A stretch of 7,633 nt of DNA from Bdellovibrionales bacterium (GTDB taxonomy: Bacteria > Bdellovibrionota > Bdellovibrionia > Bdellovibrionales > UBA1609), in NCBI GenBank assembly GCA_020434645.1, contig JAGRAK010000093.1, forward strand, positions 1 to 7,633, given 5' to 3'. The translations under genes and the position numbers were made by a program. The notes beneath the pieces were generated by a model that was given only the letters and a program-made list of their open reading frames with translations, ran no database searches and was not told the DNA's origin. This document shows, one piece after another, positions 1-4,862 of the stretch. Each line of letters starts with the position of its first letter. The first letter of the stretch is position 1.

Positions 1-1576
1 AATTTTCGGCCAAAAGCGTTTTACCTGTACCCGTAGGCCCCGTAAGTAAAACTGATTTCGGGATTTGTGGATTACCGGTCAAAACTTGAGACCACACATC
101 AACTAGGGCATCAATCATATTTTGCTGATTGGCCACACGAGCGCTCAATGTCGATCGAAGATTTTTTAAATACCCATCGAACTCATCAGCCTTATGAGGG
201 TTAGTCGGAATACCCGTGACCTTGCGCACATACTCATAAATATAATCGTCATCAATTTCTACTAGCTGCCCTTCTTGATCTCGATGGGCTTTTACCGCCA
301 CTTCTTGCATCACCATAAATGGACCTTCGGGGCGGGCAAGACCCGGGCGAATATAAGCTGAAACCGTGAGCAGCACAGATAGAGCTTTTTCAGTAAACTT
401 CACGTTGTACTTTTCTAAAAATTCGGGGGCCCATGTTCCTTTGAGCAAGTTGAGCGTTTGCTCCACCGAAAACTCTTGCACCGGAATGATCTCAAGTAAC
501 TTTTTAATGCCCGAAGCTTTTTTAAGTTTGAGCTCTAGAGCTTCATTTAATGAGGCTCCTATAATACGAACCGGGTGCTGTTCATTTTCAATAACTTGCT
601 TTAAAGCATTAATTTGCGGAGGGTCGAGGGCATGCATATCATCTATAAAAACAATGAGATTCTTTTTAACTCCCGTCTTGTTCAAATAGTTTTGCTCAAC
701 AGCACGTACAGCATCAAAAAATTGTTCAACTGCCGCGGCTTGCGCCGTGGGCTCATTTGATAAAGCCATTTGCGACATGCGCGATGGCGTTGTCACAATG
801 ATTTCAGCGTTCTCAAGTTCAGACAAATAAACATCTGTATGGGGATAATGCCCATCTAATATATCTTCAGCTACAATTCGCGCTACTGAAGTCTTACCTA
901 CCCCCGCGCTCCCCACAAGTACTGGGTTTCTAGCTTTAGATCTCACCAGCACATCCATTACTTTTTGAGCCTCTAGGTCTCGACCAGAAAGCACTTGCGG
1001 CTTGCCCGCCGCGCGACCCAAACGAATGTCATCGGTTAATATACCCGACAGCACAACCAACAAATACTCCTCTGGAATAGTCGGAATTTTTTCATGAATT
1101 TGATGGCCTTGCTTTGCGCGCGGGTCATCTTTTGCTTTTAATAGGTAATCGCGAAAGTATGTTGGCCGAGACTGCGCTGTCGGAGACGCTTCATCTTTTT
1201 TCACATCTGCAGCAGAGCGAACTTCTATTCGATTACGAACGGCTGCAATAGCCTTATCAAACTCATTATACAACTCACCTCGGCGCTCAATTTTTGAAAT
1301 AGAGAGTCTCTTTTGCTTCAGCATTGACCGCAGTTCATGCAAAGCCGGTTCAAATTCATGATTGCCTCGCGTACGAACAATGAGAAGAGCTTGTTGAATT
1401 GCCAATCGGTTTGGTGTTTCAGAAGTTATCTCAGAATTGATAATTTCAATTTGTTCGGCGATTTCTTGCTCCGGACTTCCCGGCCCATATGATTTGGCAT
1501 GCACACCACCCGGAACAGCCAACATCCCCGCAATAAGACCAATACAAACAATGAGCGCCCTTAAGTCGTTTCGCAT
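1..1576 (-). CDS. Exported Clp/Hsp100-like double AAA+ ATPase (partial, 3' end outside window)
   Basis: The 525 codons visible read from an ATG at 1576 to the window edge, so the C-terminus is missing. Residues 1-27 form a Sec signal peptide: R2 and R6, a hydrophobic core, and a VHA|K cleavage site. Residues 28 to about 185 are charged and probably helical, and do not look like the Clp N-domain. AAA+ domain 1 follows (SGRDLEAQ, then NPVLVGSAGVGKT), with Walker A at 222-229 and Walker B VFIDDMHAL at 309-317. The inter-domain motif TGIP is at 454-457, and the Walker A of domain 2, GPTGTGKT, is at 513-520. No ClpB-type M domain is present, so the layout is ClpA/ClpE-like. Domain 1 looks degenerate: the Walker B glutamate is D313, the usual arginine pair is K358-K359, and the aromatic KYRG pore loop is absent. 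Family role: ATP-driven unfolding or remodelling. The signal peptide points to the periplasm or inner membrane, and the substrate is unknown. The Shine-Dalgarno is weak (GGGG, 8 nt upstream). I am confident of the family and less sure of the location. Confidence 0.88.
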   Translation of the reverse strand, partial: MRNDLRALIVCIGLIAGMLAVPGGVHAKSYGPGSPEQEIAEQIEIINSEITSETPNRLAIQQALLIVRTRGNHEFEPALHELRSMLKQKRLSISKIERRGELYNEFDKAIAAVRNRIEVRSAADVKKDEASPTAQSRPTYFRDYLLKAKDDPRAKQGHQIHEKIPTIPEEYLLVVLSGILTDDIRLGRAAGKPQVLSGRDLEAQKVMDVLVRSKARNPVLVGSAGVGKTSVARIVAEDILDGHYPHTDVYLSELENAEIIVTTPSRMSQMALSNEPTAQAAAVEQFFDAVRAVEQNYLNKTGVKKNLIVFIDDMHALDPPQINALKQVIENEQHPVRIIGASLNEALELKLKKASGIKKLLEIIPVQEFSVEQTLNLLKGTWAPEFLEKYNVKFTEKALSVLLTVSAYIRPGLARPEGPFMVMQEVAVKAHRDQEGQLVEIDDDYIYEYVRKVTGIPTNPHKADEFDGYLKNLRSTLSARVANQQNMIDALVDVWSQVLTGNPQIPKSVLLTGPTGTGKTLLAEN

Positions 1577-1616
1577 AGACTATACCCCGCTATAAAAAGT
1601 ATTGAGTTCAGGGCGA

Positions 1617-1645
1617 AAATTAAAGGCTATGTGGAGTTTAGTCAA
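1617..1645 (-). promoter_or_regulatory. Candidate sigma70-type promoter for the AAA+ gene
   Basis: On the minus strand TTGACT (1640-1645) is followed after 17 bp by TAATTT (1617-1622). The -35 box matches 5 of 6 consensus bases and the -10 box is weak. Transcription would begin near 1610, giving a leader of about 34 nt before the ATG at 1576. Position and spacing are right, but this is motif matching only. Confidence 0.4.
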
Positions 1646-1694
1646 TGCGGGGCGTTGCCGAGTCTACTTTTAATGATATTTAACCTAATAAACC

Positions 1695-1805
1695 ATGAAA
1701 ATTGCTCCAAAATTCAAAGCTTTTAGAAATACTTTCACGCCCGCAATTGCCGTGTTAGCCTTTTCACATTGGGTGGGGGATCTATGGCTGAGGTCACAAT
1801 TATAA
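1695..1805 (+). CDS. Possible 36-codon leader ORF overlapping the corA start
   Basis: An ATG at 1695 opens a 36-residue frame that begins MKIAPKFKAF, continues with a hydrophobic patch (TPAIAVLAF) and stops at 1803-1805, just after the corA ATG at 1784, in a different frame. That arrangement could allow translational coupling to corA. No Shine-Dalgarno precedes it, it resembles no family I know, and a frame this short can arise by chance. I list it as a weak possibility because it fills most of the corA upstream region. Confidence 0.15.
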   Translation: MKIAPKFKAFRNTFTPAIAVLAFSHWVGDLWLRSQL

Positions 1806-2725
1806 AATCAAAATCAGGCTTTCAGTGGATCGATATATTCAACCCGAAAAAATCAGACATAGAAGCTCTTGCAAAAGAATACGGTATTCACTCAACCTCT
1901 GTGCAAGACTGTCTCGACCCCGAGCATTTACCAAAATTTGAAAAGCTCTCAACTTATAGCTTTATTATTTTGCGAGCCTTTGATGAAAAATCATCACTCG
2001 AGTCTGATACCGTCGAAGAACTCACTCGTAAAATCGCCATATTTTACACCGATCAATTTATCATAACCGTTCACCGCAAAGACCAAACCTTTCTTGCCAA
2101 ACTAAGAGACAAATGGAAGACAGAATTTGAACAACGAGAAAGTGTTTCGTCATCATTGATGCTGGCAAGCCTAATGAAAGAAATTCTGCAAACCTATGAA
2201 CACCCAGTTGATGAAGGCCTGAACTTACTTGAAAGCTATGAGATGGGTATTTTTAATGCTCATGGTGCCAAGCCCTTCACCCTCGAGAGCGGTTACTTTC
2301 TAAAAAGAAAGGCTTTCGTTTATAAACGTGTTATTCGAATGTCGTTTGATGCGCTACAAAAAATCATCAGCACAAGTGAACCCACTCACACCCCATATTA
2401 TCAAGATTTGCGTGAAACACTTGATAGCCTGTATTTTTATGCAGATGAACTTGTTGAATCGGTGAATGCTCTCCTCAACTTGCATATTTCAATTCAACAG
2501 CAAAAAACCAACGAGGCCTCACATCGCACAAATGAAGTCATGAGAATTCTCACAATTTTTAGCGTATTTTTTATGCCTCTGAATTTTATCGCCAGCATTT
2601 ATGGTATGAATTTTGAGTTTATGCCAGAACTTCATATGCGTCTAGCCTACCCTCTTGTGCTCACTGTTATGTTCACCACAGCTATTTCTATTTACTTGTG
2701 GTTCCGCCGGAAGGGTTGGATGTAA
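1784..2725 (+). CDS. corA: CorA-family Mg2+/Co2+ transport protein
   Basis: The 313-residue product is a CorA-type divalent cation channel, which forms a pentamer in the inner membrane and imports Mg2+ (also Co2+/Ni2+ in some members). The diagnostic YGMNFEFMPEL motif is at the end of the first membrane helix, with G274-M275-N276 matching the invariant GMN selectivity signature. The long N-terminal cytoplasmic part (about 1-250, mixed alpha/beta then long helices) is followed by two C-terminal membrane segments, about 253-273 and 285-305, and a short basic tail (RRKGWM), which is the normal family layout and length. I chose the ATG at 1784, preceded by the G-rich GGGTGGGGGA; an in-frame TTG at 1769 lies within and before that stretch and would add five residues (MGGGS). 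The tail of the gene overlaps the convergent terC by 38 bp. No M-box-like Mg2+ riboswitch is evident in the short upstream region. Confidence 0.93.
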   Translation: MAEVTIIKSKSGFQWIDIFNPKKSDIEALAKEYGIHSTSVQDCLDPEHLPKFEKLSTYSFIILRAFDEKSSLESDTVEELTRKIAIFYTDQFIITVHRKDQTFLAKLRDKWKTEFEQRESVSSSLMLASLMKEILQTYEHPVDEGLNLLESYEMGIFNAHGAKPFTLESGYFLKRKAFVYKRVIRMSFDALQKIISTSEPTHTPYYQDLRETLDSLYFYADELVESVNALLNLHISIQQQKTNEASHRTNEVMRILTIFSVFFMPLNFIASIYGMNFEFMPELHMRLAYPLVLTVMFTTAISIYLWFRRKGWM

Positions 2726-3653
2726 GAATCGATTTGCGACTAGCATACCAAGAAGTTAAGCCTGCCGTTAAAAGAATCATAACTATCACAGTGAGTGAAA
2801 CCCATGACGGGATATGGTAAAGATCAATAATAAGCATCTTAACTCCGACAAAACCTAAAATTGCAGCAAGCCCTGGCTTTAAATAACGAAACCGCTCAAC
2901 CCAGTCGGCTATGACAAAATATAAAGAACGCAAACCAAGAAGTGCCAGAACATTAGAGGCAAAGGCCACGAAAGCATCACGTGTCACCGCGAGCACAGCC
3001 GGAATAGAGTCAACGGCAAATATAATGTCAGTAAATTCAATTACAATAAGTGCTAAAAATAGTGGTGTGGCTTTACGAATACCATCTTCAACAATAAAAA
3101 ATTTCTGTGTCTCTGTGTTTTTAGTCATGGGTACAAATTTTTTGAAAGTTTTCACTGCCCATGAATCGGTGATGTCTTTTTTCTCATCAGATTCGAAAAG
3201 AAATTTAATGGCACTGGCTATAAGAATCACACCGAACACGTAGAGTATCCAACTGAATTTATTTAAAAGGTCTACACCAATAATAATAAAGAGGCCTCGA
3301 AAAATAATCGCGCCGAGTATCCCCCAAAAAAGAACTCGGTGCTGAAACTGAGGCTGAATACGAAGTGATTTAAAAACAAGTAGTATTACAAAAAGATTAT
3401 CGATACTCAGGCTTAGCTCAACAATATATCCTGTCGCAAACTCTAACCCAAGTGCAGAACCAAATTTAAAACCAAACCAAATATTAAACAAAACAGCGAG
3501 AGTGACCCAGAACACACTCCATATCGCAGCTTCTTTAAATTTTAATACATGAGCTTTTCTATTAAAAACGAACAGATCTAGGCACAAAAAAACAAGCACT
3601 GCGGCTAAGAAAGACTCCCATAACCAAGGCTCAACAACTGTAGGTAATTCCAT
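2688..3653 (-). CDS. TerC/Alx-family integral membrane protein, probable Mn2+ exporter
   Basis: The 321-residue product is a TerC-family membrane protein of the Alx type. Family members are linked to Mn2+ export and metal loading of exported enzymes; the tellurite name is historical. About eight hydrophobic segments are visible. Conserved membrane acidic residues are present: E79 and D85-N86 in VELSLSIDNLFV, and E206, D209 and D215 in EFTDIIFAVDSIPA. The family motif TRDAFVAFASNVLALLGLRS lies at about 224-243. Length and N-terminus match Alx-like proteins, so the ATG at 3653 is the likely start. No Shine-Dalgarno precedes it; see the promoter entry at 3661-3688 for a possible leaderless start. 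The C-terminal 12 codons overlap the end of the convergent corA. A strong terminator separates it from the upstream minus-strand gene, so it is probably transcribed alone. The family is certain; Mn2+ as substrate is inferred from characterised relatives. Confidence 0.93.
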   Translation of the reverse strand: MELPTVVEPWLWESFLAAVLVFLCLDLFVFNRKAHVLKFKEAAIWSVFWVTLAVLFNIWFGFKFGSALGLEFATGYIVELSLSIDNLFVILLVFKSLRIQPQFQHRVLFWGILGAIIFRGLFIIIGVDLLNKFSWILYVFGVILIASAIKFLFESDEKKDITDSWAVKTFKKFVPMTKNTETQKFFIVEDGIRKATPLFLALIVIEFTDIIFAVDSIPAVLAVTRDAFVAFASNVLALLGLRSLYFVIADWVERFRYLKPGLAAILGFVGVKMLIIDLYHIPSWVSLTVIVMILLTAGLTSWYASRKSILTSNPSGGTTSK

Positions 3654-3660
3654 ATGACCG

Positions 3661-3688
3661 ATATTAGTAGAATGCCACAGGCATGCAA
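3661..3688 (-). promoter_or_regulatory. Candidate terC promoter implying a leaderless mRNA
   Basis: On the minus strand TTGCAT (3683-3688), a 16-bp spacer and TAATAT (3661-3666) precede the terC ATG by 7 nt. The predicted transcription start is near 3654, next to the start codon, which fits the absence of a Shine-Dalgarno. Both boxes are imperfect. The spacer contains a small ATGCC/GGCAT hairpin with a 3-nt loop. Confidence 0.35.
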
Positions 3689-3689
3689 C

Positions 3690-3721
3690 AAAAAAGGCGC
3701 TCAGACTTTAATCTCAGCGCC
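3690..3721 (-). terminator. Rho-independent terminator downstream of the Lys/Tyr-rich gene
   Basis: In the minus-strand transcript a GC-rich stem pairs 3712-3721 with 3696-3705 (ten positions, one internal G-G mismatch) around a 6-nt loop and is followed at once by six U (3690-3695). This is a canonical intrinsic terminator. It closes the gene ending at 3764 and lies about 40 nt upstream of terC. Confidence 0.85.
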
Positions 3722-3728
3722 CCCCGAC

Positions 3729-3762
3729 AGAGAACTGAACCTCTGGGTTCAGCACATTCTCT
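3729..3762 (-). repeat. Second stem-loop, immediately after the stop of the Lys/Tyr-rich gene
   Basis: CTGAACC (3735-3741) and GGTTCAG (3746-3752) pair perfectly around a 4-nt loop. AGAGAA (3729-3734) and TTCTCT (3757-3762) extend the stem past a CACA bulge. It begins 1 nt after the stop codon of the upstream gene and stands just before the terminator hairpin, so the transcript would end in two tandem hairpins. It may protect the 3' end or assist termination. Confidence 0.6.
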
Positions 3763-3763
3763 T

Positions 3764-4171
3764 TTAAGCTACTTTTCTAGAATAAGACATTGGCGCTTTA
3801 TTCTGCCAATTCTTTTTGATCTTGTTGTACGCACGAAGATCTTTTGTGTACTCGCGATGATATGATTTCGTGTACTTACCAAAGCATTTGTCTAGGTAGT
3901 CATAATAGTGTTTATAAAAACTATTTGAAATAAACTTATTATAAAAAGCAGTGGCCACATTCGCTTTAGGGTCATGCCATAACTTCTTTGACAGATGGGC
4001 ATACTCTTGATTCATTTTGCTGTACCACTCTTGGGCTTCAGCCTTATGAACAAAATTACCCATAAAAAGAGATTTTTTACCCCACATAAATCCCACTTCG
4101 TAACCATTACCGGCTGCCTTAAGATAAGCTTTATATTTATTAGGTCCGGCTTTGTACATTTTTGTCTTCAT
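3764..4171 (-). CDS. Lys/Tyr-rich small protein of unknown function
   Basis: I do not recognise this 135-residue protein. It is clearly translated: an AAAGGAG Shine-Dalgarno lies 5-6 nt before the ATG at 4171. The composition is striking, with about 24 lysines and 16 tyrosines plus many Trp/Phe and a high net positive charge. There is no signal peptide or membrane segment. The N-terminal 60 residues read as short beta strands (KYKAYLKA, YEVGFMWGKK, LFMGNFV) followed by a helix (KAEAQEWYSKMNQEYAHL). That resembles small three-strand-plus-helix nucleic-acid-binding modules, but the resemblance is structural guesswork. The second half is helical, with repeated aromatic-basic pairs (FYKHYYDYLDKC, YTKSYHREY). 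It lies downstream of, and codirectional with, the XRE regulator, separated by a leader containing a 10-bp inverted repeat, and ends in a double-hairpin terminator. A nucleic-acid or polyanion-binding role is possible but unproven. Confidence 0.8.
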   Translation of the reverse strand: MKTKMYKAGPNKYKAYLKAAGNGYEVGFMWGKKSLFMGNFVHKAEAQEWYSKMNQEYAHLSKKLWHDPKANVATAFYNKFISNSFYKHYYDYLDKCFGKYTKSYHREYTKDLRAYNKIKKNWQNKAPMSYSRKVA

Positions 4172-4201
4172 TGAGACTCCTTTTTAGTTGAGCCTTCTTG
4201 T

Positions 4202-4238
4202 CGGCGAATAATTCAAATCATTAAGTCCTTATTCGCCG
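4202..4238 (-). promoter_or_regulatory. Perfect 10-bp inverted repeat in the leader of the Lys/Tyr-rich gene
   Basis: CGGCGAATAA (4202-4211) and TTATTCGCCG (4229-4238) are exact reverse complements separated by 17 bases. The structure sits about 31-67 bp upstream of the ATG at 4171 and outside the Shine-Dalgarno. No U-run follows directly on either strand (on plus the T8 tract comes 10 nt later), so it is not a canonical terminator. It may be an operator for a dimeric regulator or an mRNA leader hairpin. Confidence 0.55.
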
Positions 4239-4334
4239 CAACTAGAATTTTTTTTGGATTTATCTCATATAGACACGATTGACACGTCTAGGAAATTTAA
4301 CATTTTTTGGTATTTTAAGCCTTTTGAGTAAGAT

Positions 4335-4616
4335 TTAGTTTTTGGCTTTTACTTTTCGAACACCAAAAAGTTCTTTAAACTCAGACTCGCAAGCCTTTGA
4401 ATGAATAGCCTTTAATTTACTTTGGCTCAAAGACAGCTCGGATACGGCCTTGTGCACAAGTCTCTTCGGCAACATAACTTCGCCTTTTTCAAAACGACCA
4501 AGAAATTGTGCCGAACAACCCAGCTTCTTAGCTAGTTGCGCCTGGTTGATATTCTTATTTTTTCTCTCATCTGTAACATACGCGCCCAGCATTTTTGCGA
4601 GCATTGAATGCGCCAC
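4335..4616 (-). CDS. Small XRE (Cro/C1-type) helix-turn-helix transcriptional regulator
   Basis: The 93-residue protein has a Cro/C1-type DNA-binding fold. Residues 25-33 (QAQLAKKLG) form the first helix of the motif, 35-45 (SAQFLGRFEKG) the recognition helix, and helices continue to about 75. The NINQAQLAKKLGCSAQFLGRFE pattern is typical of the family. The rest is a short basic tail (RKVKAKN), with no sensor or peptidase domain, so it is a minimal repressor or activator. The start is a GTG at 4616, chosen because AAGGAG lies 6 nt upstream; the nearest in-frame ATGs would cut residues before the fold. Inverted repeats overlap its promoter and Shine-Dalgarno (4625-4663), which suggests autoregulation. 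The genes it controls are unknown; the Lys/Tyr-rich gene downstream and the metalloprotease gene transcribed divergently are the nearest candidates. No partner toxin is visible. Confidence 0.85.
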   Translation of the reverse strand: MAHSMLAKMLGAYVTDERKNKNINQAQLAKKLGCSAQFLGRFEKGEVMLPKRLVHKAVSELSLSQSKLKAIHSKACESEFKELFGVRKVKAKN

Positions 4617-4624
4617 TTATCGCT

Positions 4625-4663
4625 CCTTATTATGGTTGATACAATAAGGCTAACATACCATAA
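4625..4663. promoter_or_regulatory. Interleaved inverted repeats upstream of the XRE gene (possible operator)
   Basis: Two overlapping 7-bp inverted repeats are visible. CCTTATT (4625-4631) matches AATAAGG (4643-4649), and TTATGGT (4630-4636) matches ACCATAA (4657-4663). One pair covers the Shine-Dalgarno (4623-4628) and the predicted transcription start; the other reaches the predicted -10 box. Small XRE proteins commonly repress their own promoters through such dyads. Confidence 0.45.
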
Positions 4664-4681
4664 CTGTGAAGCAATTGTAAA
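4652..4681 (-). promoter_or_regulatory. Candidate promoter of the XRE gene
   Basis: On the minus strand TTTACA (4676-4681), an 18-bp spacer and TATGTT (4652-4657) predict a start near 4645 and a leader of about 29 nt before the GTG at 4616. The -35 box matches 5 of 6 bases and the -10 box 4 of 6. The inverted repeat arm at 4657-4663 touches the -10 box. Confidence 0.4.
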
Positions 4682-4706
4682 TTTTTTACCTTGAGCCCCG
4701 GTTATA

Positions 4707-4747
4707 TTGCTTTATACATGTAAAAACGGCACAGGCCTTGCTTTATA
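4707..4747. repeat. Direct repeat TTGCTTTATA, 31 bp apart
   Basis: The 10-mer TTGCTTTATA occurs at 4707-4716 and 4738-4747. The period of 31 bp is close to three helical turns, so both copies would face the same side of the DNA. They lie between the XRE gene and the metalloprotease promoter. The first copy also overlaps a weak plus-strand promoter candidate (TTGAGC 4691-4696, 16 bp, TATACA 4713-4718). Confidence 0.35.
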
Positions 4748-4798
4748 AGGAGATGTTAAGGATTTTAAACAGCCTCATTATTTTATGCTGTTTGGCAT

Positions 4799-4804
4799 TA
4801 TAAT
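4799..4804 (+). promoter_or_regulatory. Consensus -10 box (TATAAT) of the metalloprotease gene
   Basis: A perfect TATAAT stands about 60 bp before the TTG start. The matching -35 position (4776-4781, CATTAT) is poor, which may mean activator dependence. An AAACAGC/GCTGTTT inverted repeat (4767-4773, 4787-4793) lies over the -35 region, and the palindrome TTTGGCCAAA (4814-4823) follows the predicted start near 4811. Confidence 0.45.
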
Positions 4805-4862
4805 AAACGTCACTTTGGCCAAACTCTATACAGTACTTAGGCGCAACATACGGAGCTAGAGC

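Noticed and set aside
366..689. Plus-strand open frame of 107 codons
   Set aside because: It lies antisense within the AAA+ gene, which has clear motifs, and encodes a Ser-rich sequence with no recognisable features.
2911..3243. Plus-strand open frame of 110 codons
   Set aside because: Antisense to terC, whose conserved residues are on the minus strand; an artefact of its codon pattern.
3654..3763. A yybP-ykoY (Mn2+) riboswitch upstream of terC/alx-type gene
   Set aside because: Alx-type genes often carry one, and the two hairpins plus terminator invited the idea. The conserved motifs of that class are not visible, and the first hairpin begins right after the upstream gene's stop.
4202..4258. 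Plus-strand rho-independent terminator (dyad followed by T8)
   Set aside because: The T-run begins about 10 nt after the stem, too far for intrinsic termination, and no plus-strand gene ends nearby.
4335..4616. Antitoxin of a toxin-antitoxin pair with the downstream 135-residue protein
   Set aside because: The HTH protein is antitoxin-like in size, but the genes are separated by 163 bp with their own leader and terminator, and the downstream protein has no RelE/HigB/HipA-like features.
4750..4803. 14-codon plus-strand ORF preceded by AAGGAG
   Set aside because: The ATG abuts AAGGAG with no spacing, so the site could not serve as a Shine-Dalgarno, and the peptide is only 14 residues. It overlaps promoter elements of the protease gene.
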